Shown here in pieces: positions 12,976 through 25,100 of a DNA stretch of 64,000 nt (position 1 is the first letter of the stretch; each line of letters begins with the position of its first letter). Location of the stretch: positions 23,594,969 to 23,658,968 of the forward strand of contig NC_081142.1 in the NCBI RefSeq assembly GCF_958295425.1, read 5' to 3'. Made by a program: the position numbers and the translations under genes. The notes beneath the pieces were generated by a model. It did not search any database. It worked only from the letters and a program-made list of their open reading frames with translations, and was not told where the DNA came from. The stretch is from Solea solea. Its lineage: Eukaryota > Chordata > Actinopteri > Pleuronectiformes > Soleidae.

Positions 12976-14139
12976 TTAAGAAATAAAGGGGCTGACGCGC
13001 CGAGAAACATCTGACCGTTTCACCAGCAGACCAAATCCATACATACTGTACAATAATCCTTGAATTCTGTCATTATGACCATTTTAATGACCACTATGAG
13101 AAGGACTCTCGTTCGACGCCTTCTCAGCAGTCTCCCCTCATCCACACAGCTTATTGATCAGCACCACGCTGACGCCAGTGATGGTGATTCCTCCTGACAC
13201 ACACTCGCAGCACAAAGGAATATCATGTTGATGGACTGGAGCTGTCATCGCACCGCTGCCGTGCAGGTTTTGACCTGTGGGTGTTTCTGAGCTGATGCTC
13301 AAATTTTGGGGAAGTGTGAATGCAGAAGACATTCATGTAATCACGCCTTGGAGACACATTAAGGCACTCATCCTTTCACAGATCCAGAGAGATGAAGTCA
13401 TGACACACAAAACACACCCACGCTCGGCTCAGCACACATGGTTTGCGTTTACTGTGCTAATGGTTGTCGTATGTTGTGAGGGTTTTAAAAGATGCATTTA
13501 TAACAGACTGCTTGTCTGGTCGCAGCAAAGTGGATCACTCTATCTCGGAGCGCTTCTTCTGTGTCACTGAGCTAACCTGCTGGTTTGTTTAAGAGTCTGC
13601 TGAGCGATCACCTGACTGCTCACACGTTAGCTTTCATACGCAACTGCTTGGACTTTATGCTTGTGCTCAGAGTCGCTCATGTGTTTTTGTGACCTATTTT
13701 CAGGGCAGATCGTCACGTGATGTTATGGATTGAAGCTGCTGTTCAACACCAACAACACAAGACAAAAACCTATAACTGTGATTAAGGGACGCGCAATATT
13801 GCCGATATCTAATATTCGTCGTCGTTTTTTTTTGCTGTACCCAACTGCAGGTACTGTTCTCAGTCGAGTAATGCGCAAAACCGGTGCGCATGCTGTTGAC
13901 GCGTGGCTGCCAGCAGTGCAGTATCGTAGGAATTCTGGCAGTGATGTCTGAGTCGTTCTGCCCATAGCAGCACAAGATGCAGAGTGGGATTATTGTCTCC
14001 CTCCAGGTCACGCTGAGCATCATACAAGGCTCCAAAAATGACACTACAGAGCACTTTAAAACGCCATGTATGGAAGCCCTTCACTGCAAGGAATGAGCTC
14101 AATGTCACTACTGTGAAGTTTTCAAACCTTTCATTCCCA

Positions 14140-14400
14140 TGTGGGGCTGCAATTTAAGATTATTTTCATAATAGATTAGTTATTTGGTCTATAAAATGTA
14201 AAAAAAAAAAAAATATGTTGGCGTTTCCCAAACCTCAAAGTGATCATGTTCTCAGATGTGTTTGTCTACAGTTATTTCTTTGTCATACAGTACGGAGGAA
14301 AGGAAGCACAAAATAATCACGTTTAAGGAGGTGCACAATCAGAGAGCATGTTTTAATTATGACAAAAAACACTCAAATCCACTAATCGTTTAATTAGCAC
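14140..14400. repeat. Dispersed repeat copy beside cadherin exon 2
   Basis: GGGGCTGCAATTTAAGATTA and TAGTTATTTGGTCTATAAAA match the family at 61.96 kb. A poly-A run and divergence follow. Confidence 0.45.
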
Positions 14401-14729
14401 TCCAGACCAAGTGGCATGTCAAGAGCAGTTATGAAAAAGCAAAGGCAAATAGATAACTGAACCTTTTCATGAGAATTAAAAAGTGCAAGTTCCTCTAAAA
14501 TCCCTGACACAGCAGAGACGGTGAGATGGAACTCTTACACATATCACACACACGTTTCAATATTAGCAATCAGAACGAGACACTGGAGTAACTTCATCCC
14601 GACAGAAGGATGGTATCGGCTCAGTGTAATCCTACTCCACACTCATATGGCTCAGACACCAGCAGGAACTCTGAAACATCCCCCACCCAACAGCAGGAGA
14701 TTATTACTGGAGCTGTTCCCGCCCCAAGT

Positions 14730-14732
<3 letters not shown>

Positions 14733-14767
<35 letters not shown>
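14733..14767. repeat. (CA)n tract abutting the cadherin exon 2 donor
   Basis: Thirty-five bases of (TG)n on the plus strand read as (CA)n on the transcript strand and begin immediately after intron position +6. Confidence 0.9.
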
Positions 14768-14770
<3 letters not shown>

Positions 14771-14773
14771 GAC

Positions 14774-14909
14774 CGTTGAAGACAGCCTGTCCCTTTTCCA
14801 GCTCTTGGTCCATTTGGATGATGTACTCCTCCTGCGTAAACCCTCTTGTGCACGACGGCGACTCCCGTTTGCCTGACAACGACTGCTCAGCCTCTGCACT
14901 GAGGACACA
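14774..14909 (-). CDS. cdh2: Classical cadherin (N-cadherin-like) exon 2: start of prodomain
   Basis: On the minus strand a pyrimidine-rich acceptor (TTTCTGCTCCCCAG) precedes 136 nt of open frame ending at donor G|GTCAGT. It carries 45 codons plus one base, so it starts in phase 0 and ends in phase 1. This is the same phase pattern as exon 2 of human E-cadherin. The peptide begins CVLSAEAEQS and contains SCTRGFTQEEYIIQMDQE and then LEKGQAVFN. The pattern Cys-x2-Gly-Phe-x4-Tyr, then Gly-Gln-x3-Asn, is the opening of the cadherin prodomain and fits N-cadherin (CxxGF, GQxxLN) best. Signal cleavage could fall after VLSA. Compared with mammalian CDH2 there are about eight extra residues before the conserved Cys. 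The rest of the prodomain and the EC domains lie outside the window. A (CA)n tract abuts the donor. Confidence 0.75.
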
Positions 14910-15221
14910 CTGGGGAGCAGAAATGAAATGAAGTTTAAGGAAAAGAGAATATTCAGATATTTACATGCAGCTCAGATCACATCTGCCTTCACAAACCCTT
15001 TTGAATTTGCTCATTCCCCCCCCCCCCCTCCCTTCCACAGGAGAGCTGAGTGCTTCTCCCACGGGCCTTGAGAATGTTTCAACAGCCTCATTCAAAACTC
15101 AACTATGAACTCAGCAAATATTAAGCTTTGGTCTCTTATTGAAGCGATATGAAAGCACTGGCTGATTTACATCTCTATACCAAATATAGCCATCCGCGTT
15201 CGCACAAAGAGAATTCAGCAC

Positions 15222-16930
15222 AGGGCTTAGGTTTCATGTTGCCACATATTCTTTAACAGGAATTCAAAACAATATCCTTTCCTAATCAATATTCCTTGAC
15301 CCTGATGGAAAACAACGAGGTCAAGGGAAGACGTGGAGGAGAAACAGTCATGTGAAGAACATCCGACACGGCGAGATACGTAATTCTCAACTCCTACAAG
15401 TAAAGTCACATTTACAGTTTACTAAATTATATTTATAGAGAGTGGAAACATTAAGGCCCAATCCCATGCCACTTGCAACTGATTGGCAAAGGGGTATAGA
15501 CGTGAAAGTCTACCCCAACGAAATGGCACAACCCTTCAAGAACATCATCATGTAAGCAGATGCACTGTGATTAAACATGCTGCCTTTAAAGAACTAAAAT
15601 TAAAAAAAAACATGGGATTATTAAGCACGTGTCTGAAGCAAAGTGGAGACATGTCCAAAAATGACTTCAAGGTCTGGTAATAATTTAAAAATATGCTGTG
15701 AAGTGACAGAATGGACCAGGCTCTGGAATGAATCTCACTTAGGTCACTTAGGAAGAAGATACAGCGAGAAATAATAAAATTCAACTCCGGCAATTAAAGT
15801 CAAATTTAAAGTTTACTAAATCCCATTTATAGAGAGGCTGTGGAGACATGTCCAGAAATGACTTCAAAGTCTGGGACAGATGGACAAATATGCTGTAGAT
15901 CCTGCAGAAGTGACCAGACTCTGGAATGAATCTTGCTTAGGTTTCATGTTGCCACATATTCTTAAAAAAAACTCCTTTCCTAATCAATATTCCTTGATCC
16001 TGACTGAAAACAACATGAGGTCAAGGGAAGACATGGAGGAGAAACAGTAACGTGTTCAGACAGGAGACGTGAAGAACATCCAACGTAGAAGATACAGTGA
16101 GAAACGCAATACTGCAATTAAAGTTTCCAGTTAAAAAACAGTATTTATAGAGAAGAACAATAAACCCCAAGCCCGGTTCTCATTTTTACTCTGACCTCTT
16201 GTGTCTTGCTCCAACGAAATAGGACAACCCTTGAAGAATGCCATCACATAAGCAGACGCACTGTTTTTTTACCCGAGATTAAACAAACAAAAATGTAATT
16301 TAGGTTATTTTAATTTAATTTAAAAAAAACATGGGATTATTACATGTCCAAAAATGACCTCAAGGCCTGGGAAAAATGAAAAAAATATGCTGCAGGTCCT
16401 GCAGACGTGATGAAATTCTGGAACTCTGGAATGAATCTCACTTAGGTTTCATGTTGCCACATATTCTTAACAGGAATTCAAAAAACAATATCCTCTCCAA
16501 ATCAATATTCCTTGACCCTGATGGAAAACAACGAGGTCAAGGAGGAGAAACAGTCATGTGTTCAGAATAGAGATCGTGAAGATCGGTGTGAAGAACATCC
16601 GACATAGAAGATACAGCGAGAAACATAATACTCAACTCCTGCAATTAAAGTCACATTTGCACTTTACTAAATTATATTTATAGAGAGGAAACATTAGGGT
16701 CCAAGCCTGTTTTTTATCATTTTTACTCTGACTTCTTGGGACTGAGTTACAAGAAGTCAGAGTAAAAGGGGTGGTGGTCAAACTCTACCCCGACAAAATG
16801 GGACAACGCTTCAAAAAGGTCATAGATTAAAAGTGCTGTCTTTAAAGCAAAGTGGAGACATGACTTCAAGGCCTGGGAAAAACTAAACATGTGCTGTAGA
16901 TCCTGCAGAGGTGATGACATTTACCAGGGT
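15222..16930 (+). repeat. Locally amplified ~0.5 kb repeat, about four partial units
   Basis: The marker GTTTCATGTTGCCACATATT occurs at 15232, 15941 and 16447. The marker CTGGAATGAATCT..CTTAGG recurs before each downstream copy. The block ATGTCCAAAAATGAC..AAG occurs at 15651, 15848 and 16347, and a reduced form at 16856. Each unit also has AACAACGAGGTCAAGG-type and CAATTAAAGTCACATTT-type segments. Spacing is close to 200, 500 and 510 bp, so units are unequal and internally deleted. Confidence 0.75.
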
Positions 16931-17945
16931 CCTTGAATGCATTCTGTTAGCTCAACACACTGTGAACCCTGCATTACTTTCATTTGGTAGCTCATCGCCA
17001 CGTGTGTGAAGTGTGTCTCCAAATAACCATGTCGCCATGTAAATGGACAAAGTGAAGCGACGGGGGCAAGAGGTGAAGATGAGGAAGACAGAAAAATAAA
17101 GAAATCATGGAGGATGGGGGTGGGGGAAGGCTATGTCTGTCTTTGACGAGAATGTCATTTTATAATCAAAAATACCCTTAAACCCTTATTCCCCTTATTA
17201 ATTCCCCTATGGGTAATTCCCCTATTACCCTTATTCTTGTGTAAGAATTAGTGACATCTAGTGGTCAGACGTCAGATTGCAACAACGTTGCCTAAATGTG
17301 AACGGGAGCGAAATGGGATTAAGCCTTAACCATCATTTACTAACAGGAAATGTGATTGAAAATAAAAGCTAAATAAGATGAAATGAACTATTATAATGAA
17401 AGTAATATACAGAGAAAAGCCATTTATCCATCAACATAAAACTAAATAAAAGTAAAAGAATTGAGCTGGAGTTTTTAATATGTATTAACAGTTATATACA
17501 TATAAACTGTATTTTATGATATTGTCAAGTATAAATTCAATATGTGTGCAGAAATAAAAGTGATTCAATCTATATTTATGAAAAAAAAAAGATAATGTGC
17601 GGTCGTCAGTACAACCCTGCATTGTTTTAAAACTGTGGTGACAGTGTTATCGTCTTTCCTGTTACAAAAGGACGGTCCGGTGTTTCCTGTTCCGCAGAAC
17701 GTGCAGGAAGTACTGACGCTCGTTTCTTTTATCATTTAAAGGATTTGAGCGGCGCTCGTCACGGCTGCCACTTAAATTTTTCTAGGTCATTTCACTCAGT
17801 GAGGGGAACCTCGCTGAGCCGAGGAGGCGGTTGGAAGGACTCTCTGCGGCCCCCATCGCCACGGCGAGCAGCACAAAACTGGTTCAATTAATTTTCATAA
17901 TAATTAGCGTCTAGACTTTTGTCTACATGACACCAACCTACCCCC

Positions 17946-17947
<2 letters not shown>

Positions 17948-17985
<38 letters not shown>
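17948..17985. repeat. (CA)n microsatellite
   Basis: About 19 CA dinucleotides. Confidence 0.9.
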
Positions 17986-17986
<1 letters not shown>

Positions 17987-18067
17987 GCTGAAAGTTGCAC
18001 TGTGCAGCGCTTCCAATTAACCCAGAAACTCTCAAGCCTCACATCTTCACTGGTCCATCTGATGTGT

Positions 18068-18530
18068 CGGAGGAGGAGGAGGAGGAGGAGGAGGAAGAGG
18101 AGCTGCTTCCATAGCTTCTGGTTTATTATAAATAAGCAATGTGCTGTGCTTCAGTGGAACGTTGGAGGTGTTGTTGAAATGGAATTGATCTCACAACAAG
18201 GTCATTTAAGTAGAAAGAATTGTAAAATGACCGTAATTCAGTTCCATTTTGTGCGTTATGTGACATTGTGTACATTTACAGTCATGTGTTTGTGTTAGTT
18301 TGCCTTAAAAAACTTTTGACTTTTGTTTTGTACAGTTTAGTGGTCATTTGAACACAGATACTGTTCTAAATTTAGGAATTAAGCACTTATTGCGTGGTAA
18401 AAAAAAATAGATTAAAATGACCATGAGTTCCATGCAAAGCTGGCCAGTAGATTCATTCAAAAATCTCATGTTTTTAAACTTTTTCTTCACAAAAATTAAA
18501 AAAAAGGTCATGCAGAATTCAGAAAAAGTA
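18068..18530 (+). repeat. Direct duplication, copy A (with GAG tract)
   Basis: A GGA/GAG trinucleotide tract at 18068-18104 is followed by GGAATTGATCTCACAACAAG, AATTGTAAAATGACCGTAAT, ACACAGATACTGTTCTAAA and GTCATGCAGAATTCAG. The same ordered series recurs about 1.5 kb downstream. Confidence 0.75.
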
Positions 18531-19543
18531 GTTTTTAGACACGTGCAATAGTCTGTGACAAATGTATGGTACTTTTTTAAACAATATTAAATAGATTAGA
18601 AGAAAAAAAACGTTTTGGCCTCATATTCAATCGACTCGCCGGCCCCTGATTTAGACGCAGCCACTTTAAAATGTATAATTAATTAATTCAGGTTTTTATT
18701 CAACATGTGAAAAGGCCTTTTTTCCCCCCCCACAACTTAAAGTTCACATTTACTTTAGAAATAAAAGCCCATTCTTAAATACTCCTGACATTTATGTTTT
18801 ATAAAAAAAGTGCCAGTTCAAATAAAAAAAAAGAAAGTTGTAAAAAGTGGCAGTACAGTAGTCTTCCAGTTTCTTGGGTGAAGCTAACCAGGAAGTAAGA
18901 GTATGTTAAATCCCTGCTGGTTCTCTTTGATCTTCTTTTTTACATGATTTATAATGTTGCTAAACTATTTTATTCGATAGAACACGATGTCAATCTTGCG
19001 AATGATGTTCCCACAGCCTGAGTGTGGACCCCACTGTGATTGACAGCTGCAAAACGGGATCATGTCGGGAATCTCATGGCTTCAAAATAAAGTTCATCGT
19101 CTCACGCGTGATCGTTTAGCACTAACACCCGACCCTATCATTAAGTGATGAATGTATTCGCAGTAAAACATTTTGAGTGTGACTCTTATAACCTTCAATA
19201 AGTGTTTGGAAGAAAACAGCAGAGAGAAGTAATGGAGTCCAACTCTCGCGTAACAGCCAACATTTGCTGCCTCAGGGGGAAAAATCTGCTCTTTTGAATG
19301 CAGGCATAATCGTGATACTATACGTTTCAATGATGTTCAACTCTACTGTCAATATGAAAACCCTGAATTTCCTTAAAGGCAGAAAATGTGTTGGCCTCCT
19401 TCTTCACTCTTCAGTGGATGTGAAGTGGGCTCTTAAATCAACTGAAATCCTCTCACGCTCAGACTGACGAGCGCCGCAGCCTCACAGTCTGACCTCTTTA
19501 TCAGAGGCAGCGCAGGCTTGGAGTGAGCAGCGTCTCCATGTAC

Positions 19544-20010
19544 GAGGAGGAGGAGGAGGAGGAGGAGGAGGAAGAGGAGGAGGAGGCGAGTCAACGCCAC
19601 GCCACACACAATGATCGCTCCGCATTCAGGTCGGCATGGTAAATATGATCAAAGATGAATTGATTTTAAACTCTTTTCGATATCCAAGTATCACATCAGC
19701 TCATCCTTATAGTTAACAGTAGATGGAATTGATCCAACCACAAGGTCATTAAAGAAGAAATAATTGTAAAATGACTGTAGTTCTGTTCCATTTAGTGCAT
19801 TACGAGACATTGTTGTGTACAAAACACAGACACTGTTCTGAAGTGATGAATTAAGCATGGATTGTGTGGTTAAAAGGTAGATGGAAATGACCATGAGGTC
19901 TATTGAAAGCAGTGGCCAAAACTGGCAGATGAATTAAAAAAATCTGATGTTTTAAGACTGATTTTCTTCACAAGAATGAAACAAAGCAGTCGTGCAGAAT
20001 TCAGGTCGGT
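19544..20010 (+). repeat. Direct duplication, copy B (with GAG tract)
   Basis: A GAG tract at 19544-19587 is followed by GGAATTGATCCAACCACAAG, AATTGTAAAATGACTGTAGT, ACACAGACACTGTTCTGAA and GTCGTGCAGAATTCAG. It aligns with copy A at roughly 80 percent by eye and in the same orientation. Confidence 0.75.
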
Positions 20011-20195
20011 ACACAAATCACCGCGCTGATGGGAAATATGATCAAAAAGGACACAGACAAAGGAAGGAAGTTTCTTAACTTCAACCCTGAACTAACTCTC
20101 GTACTTCACTTCATTATCGCACTGAAGCAAATGTCAGAAAACAGGAAAAATCAGGAGGACGTGAGTGTCCAGACGTCAGAGGGAGAAAGAAAATG

Positions 20196-20950
20196 TGTCA
20201 CTCCGGCAGCTTGCCCCGCCCCCTCCTCTGCCGGCCTGCCGGCCTGATTACTCACACCTGCAGACAATCAAGCCGTGTCTTCCTCACTTTAAAAACTCTC
20301 TGCTCCTTTGTTTCAGTGCCAGTGTGTCATCGCCAATGCCTGATTACCCGAGCTCCTCGTCACAGCCACAGCATTCTCAAGTTTCTGATCCTCTTTGTGA
20401 ACAACGTTTTATTTGTAAGTTTTTCTTATCACAGCCTGACAGCTGATTCCTTAGTTCAGATTTATAGCCCTTTTATTTTTCCTCCTTGGGAGAGATTTTT
20501 TGTTGGTTAATTTTCACAGCCTCTTTAGGAATTCCAATCATTAGGATTGTGACCTACCTTTAACTATTTAGATCCAATCATTTAGATTGCGTTTTGATTT
20601 CATTCTTAGTTAGTTAGGGATCGCCAATCATTAGGATTGTGCTTAAAGATTGTTTTCTTTTGAAGTGCTTAGAGCCTTGTTTTTTCCTCCGTTCGGAGAG
20701 TTTTCTGTTTAAGTTTTTAGTATAACCATAGTCTAAGTTAGTTTCCTCTTCGGAGTGATTTTTTGTTCCACGTTCCTAGTTCCGCAACGTCTCTCTTGAA
20801 GAGCGTTGCGCTCACAAATTGCTGTAGGTTTTCATAGCCACGCTGTTGTTTTTCCTCAGCAAAGAGGACCTACCTTGAGATTTGTTAAGAGTGTCAATAA
20901 AGACTATTAAAAGATCTCTGCGTCTGAGTCCTCGCTGTTCCGTCTTGTCA
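20196..20950 (+). mobile_element. Solo LTR (755 bp) of an LTR retrotransposon
   Basis: The element starts TGTCACTCCGG, ends CGTCTTGTCA (TG...CA) and is flanked on both sides by the 5-bp duplication AAATG (20191-20195 and 20951-20955). Inside are a TTTAAAA-type promoter box near 20290 and an AATAAA signal near 20898, in the order expected for U3-R-U5. No internal gag/pol sequence adjoins it, so it is a recombination remnant. Several short hairpins recur in it (see findings). It lies in cadherin intron 1. Confidence 0.8.
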
Positions 20951-21060
20951 AAATGTGTACAATGTTCAAGGCAACGCTGCATCAATGGTAGCGTGAGTTG
21001 ACTTTTTAACGGGGAGGTAATGGGTTTGATTCCCGGTCTGTTGTAAATGTTATATATTTT

Positions 21061-21066
<6 letters not shown>

Positions 21067-21117
<51 letters not shown>

Positions 21118-21142
21118 GTATGTATATATATACACACACATA

Positions 21143-21175
<33 letters not shown>

Positions 21176-21176
21176 C
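21067..21176. repeat. (TA)n microsatellite
   Basis: Two long TA tracts separated by GTATATGTATG and ACACACAC. Confidence 0.9.
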
Positions 21177-21579
21177 AGCTGTTTGCTGAATAATGTGTGG
21201 AGATAAACAACAACAATCCTATTTTAACATATTTAAATCAAGTTGATCTTCAGTTCTTTAGTTGAAGATCGGCTCGTTTCACTGAGCATTTGCAATATTC
21301 TGGGTTTTAGTTGAGTTTATGTATTTCATTCTTTCATTGACAAAAGGACAGAACATTTTTAAAACACCCACGATGTTCATATTGTGAATGAAAGGGAGCA
21401 GAAAGTAGAATTAATCTTATTAAATCTGCCCCTTTGTTAACAAAACAATCGTTCAAAAAAGCAGCAAGAAAAGAAAGCTACAGTAACTGCAGGCCCCAAA
21501 AAGGCTTGGGCCGGCCCTGCTTCAGTGCAACAGAATTGTCGCCGAAGTGCATTAATAGGCTCTCGTTTCTGTTCAGCGC

Positions 21580-21850
21580 TGCAGCTAACGATTATTTTCA
21601 TCATCGATTCATATGCCGATTATTGTCACGATTATTCGAGTCATCGTTTTCAAAGTCACAAACTATAGGAATATGTTGTAAAATGCTGATCATTCGTTCT
21701 CAAATCATTGGTATTAATGATTAGAAACCCAGAAAATATTCACATTTAAGAAGCTGAAAACTGCTTTAAATGCTTTCAAAATCTCTTCAACTGAGAGTTG
21801 ACGAATAATTTAGTAATCGATTAATAATCAAGTGATTGTTTCAGCCTTAA
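21580..21850. repeat. Dispersed 'GCTGCAGCTAACGATTA' repeat copy
   Basis: GCGCTGCAGCTAACGATTAT opens the copy and AAGTGATTGTTTCAGCC closes it. The interior carries AACCCAGAAAATATTCACAT, as in the 61.96 kb copy. Confidence 0.6.
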
Positions 21851-22050
21851 TTGAGCTCATATTTAGTCTGAACTTGGTTATGTTTTATACTGTTAACATA
21901 AAAACACAGGTTATTGATAGTGAAGAGTTTTTATGCAGCACACAGAACACAATTATGACATCGTCCTGTGAGGATCAGCAAATCTGTCTCCTCTGGTTTA
22001 AGTTAATCCAGACTTGGCCGCTTGGATGAGTTTGAGTTGAATGAATCCAT

Positions 22051-22100
22051 GCAGCAGCAGCAGCAGCAGCAGCAGCGGCAGCGGCGGCAGCAGCAGCAGA
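22051..22100. repeat. CAG/CGG trinucleotide tract
   Basis: Mostly (CAG)n with CGG interruptions; intronic, not coding. Confidence 0.85.
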
Positions 22101-24865
22101 GCTGTGCACATGTGAGCCATGCAGCTGTTACCACCACATTCATTATTTACAAGTATTAATTATCCGAACATGCCAATGATTTCATTATGATTATGTGAAC
22201 AAACAAACTGTGTATTTATTGTCCTTCTTGGCTCCGCAGCTCAGACGCGTGTTGACAGTCGCACGTTAATTCTGAGTTAATGCCGTTAAACAGAGGTCGT
22301 TTAGGGGTTAAGTTTGAAAAGTGATCGTCACACAGAACATAGATCCACGCTGTTATGATTACACTCAATGTCTTCTTATTCTGTAGCTTTTAAAGCATTT
22401 ATTTATGTTGTACTTATTTATTATTAAGTACTTATTTGTCATTTTGGAGAATAAATCTACGACATTTACTGTGATAATATTGACGGATTATTTTGAATGT
22501 GTTAATATGTGATCTTAACAGACTGAAACTTGGTTTCACTCTCAGTAAAAGTCTGATGTTTAATCTACTGTTTTGATAATCGATGAATCGGTCTGGGTGT
22601 TGTTTTTATTCAATAATTAAAACAAGTTTTCAGATTTTTTCCCTAATGTTTTTTGCGGTTTCTTTGCTCCCTATAGCAAATAAATCATCAAAACGGAATC
22701 ATTTCGAGTCAAAGCATCATTGATAAATATTTGTTCACATTTTAGGGACCAAACAAGTACTAAAAATAATCCAACAGTTTAATCATTAATGAAAATAAGC
22801 CCTGGATCCATGGTTTCTGTCCTGTCCACTTAGATATTTAATGAAATCCTGCCGTGGCACCAACAGAGTCCGGCTTCTGTCTGCAGTCAAAACAATCAAA
22901 GGCTCCTTTCTTTAACCTGACTTCTTATCTCAGTCAGACTCAGCAACAAGGCCGGTGAGTTCAGAGTCTAACCTTTAACTCACGACAAGAATTCTTCACC
23001 AAATAATGAAGACGAGCAGTTTAACACCTCAGTGCCATCTCAGCAGGTTTACAGTAAATGAACATGTTGCTGTGTGTGTGTGTGTCGTCTCAGGGCTGAC
23101 GATCACAGGAAGCTCCGTGTATGACGAGGATTTTCCAGAATAACACGGTTCCTTTTAGTCCTGGAAGTCAAGTCATCGTTTTTGGGAGAGAGAGAGAGAA
23201 TAACACATCACGACGAGCAGTTTAAAAAAACAAAGAGAGATTTGTGAAGCCCTGTCAGTAAATCCACTCACAGCATCTGGCTTTTGTCAGCAGTGAGAAC
23301 AGATAAGATCGGCATTTACTCCCAGAACACATGACACCCGGGTTAAGACGGTGAATTAATCTTCTACTCGTTTATTTTGGCAGTGGTTTTTGCAAAGTCT
23401 GCACCTTTTCCTGCGCGTTCTCCAGTCAAAAAAATCATTCAGGAAGAAATCCACAAATGTGAAATCGCTGCTCATTTTGTTTGTGTTTCCACTCGTGAGG
23501 TGTAAAAGTCGGCACGTTGATAAAAAAGCAAATGCAAATAAGGACAAACGGGAATAGAGTCAGTGAATAAAGGATGACATTTAGAAATCACGTGACTCAA
23601 ATGTCACTCCTGCTTCATCGCTTCATTCACTGAGAGCAGGGACTGCGTGTGGACGGACGTGGAAGTAAAAACCACGACTGAAACAGGATCAGCCAGGAAG
23701 CTCAGACCTCCACTCTTTGTCACCTGTGTTTTCCTGACATTTTAAACTACTGGATCCAGAAGAACTTTCTGGAACTGTGTAGAACGTCACCGGCTTCTCG
23801 CTTTGGCCATTTTACATAAACATGACAAAATGAATCCTTATCTGTTAAGAACCATGAACCGTGTCACAGTGAAATTGCCGCCAAATCCGTAATCTGGATC
23901 AGATTTGGATGAAAATGAGTCTGATGGTAGAGAATCTGATTCTGTATCCACAACTCCAAAATTTCAAAAGTATATTCTCCTTATAATTTGGGAAGAATCT
24001 ACGGCGGCCTGGAAGTGCAAACCAGTATTACAAAACTCAAAACTAATTTACAAAGGAGGACAGACCTACAGAAGAAGACTCTTTTTCTTCATCTGAAAAG
24101 ATCCAGACTTTCAGTTTAGCGCCACCTACTGTTTACACTGGTGAACAGTTAAATTTTCCTTTACAGAATTCATGAATTGTTTGATGCATTTCAGTGAAAA
24201 CACGTGCAACTGAACAATGAATCGTTTTTCAAATAGATGAAATTAGAGATGCGCGATATCGGTATTATCGTGTAACGACTAAAATAATAGGCTGAATGAG
24301 CTCCTGCCTCCTACAGCTATTACGCCTTTGACGCTTGTTTATTTTGCGGCATGAAGATATTTTATATCCACACGTCTGATGCCACGTTACGTTGATTTCA
24401 TCACTGAAGAGACTTCTAAAAGGAAAGTCTCGCGATGTATCGGCATATCAGATATCCTTACATTAGAAAATAGACTCATGCATAGGGTAATTCTTCATCA
24501 TGTTTCAAATCCATGACAACATGAACGCTGAGCTGAGGCCGGACTAACAGGAAAAAAAATTGCAATTCAATATTTTCCACAAATCAATCAGCCCGAGAAA
24601 CCTAAAAAATACAGGTTAAAAAAAACCTGCTGAAAATGTTCCAGTTTTTCTGACTGAGCATTGAGGAATATCACGTCTGAACGTATGGATCGCTTCATTG
24701 TCATCATAATTGCCTCAGTTAAGTCTTCACAAAATGACACAAAGTAGCTCTTGACACACATGTGTGCTATTATAATTACTGTGAACTCCTACTGGGGTTG
24801 TTTCTCCTCCTCTCCCTTGCTGTTGTTACCCATTTGATTTCATATTATAACATGGAGATAGACTT

Positions 24866-25100
24866 TAGGGCTCCAACTAACGATTATTTTCACAACCTTG
24901 TGGCGCGTAAAATATCACAAAATGATGATCTGCTTTTGTCCACAAACCAAAATGCTTCAGCTTGAGTGATTTCTTTGTTTTATGGAGCAAAGAAACGGGA
25001 AAATATTCACATTGAAGCAGCCTAAAAAATCACAACGCTTGTTTCAAATCATTGAAAATAAGACTCTAATAAGAGTTTTTGAGGCAATTAATAACCAGAT
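24866..25100. repeat. Dispersed repeat copy (diverged)
   Basis: AGGGCTCCAACTAACGATTA opens the copy; GGGAAAATATTCACATTGAA and a reduced right part follow. Same family as the 61.96 kb copy, with a degraded right end. Confidence 0.5.

Larger units (their letters stand above)
1..14773 (-). other. Intron 2 of the cadherin gene (5' part, continues past window edge)
   Basis: This follows the G|GTCAGT donor after exon 2 on the minus strand. No further cadherin exon was found: no minus-strand frame shows the rest of the prodomain or EC repeats. A very long intron 2 is usual for CDH2. It contains many (CA)n/(GT)n tracts, poly-C/poly-G runs, a piggyBac-like MITE (12354-12975), retroelement-like fragments near 4.46-4.76 and 8.09-8.24 kb, MITE-like sequence at 2.58-3.3 kb shared with 41.7-42.2 kb, and a low-copy stretch at 7.3-7.5 kb. 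Confidence 0.55.
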
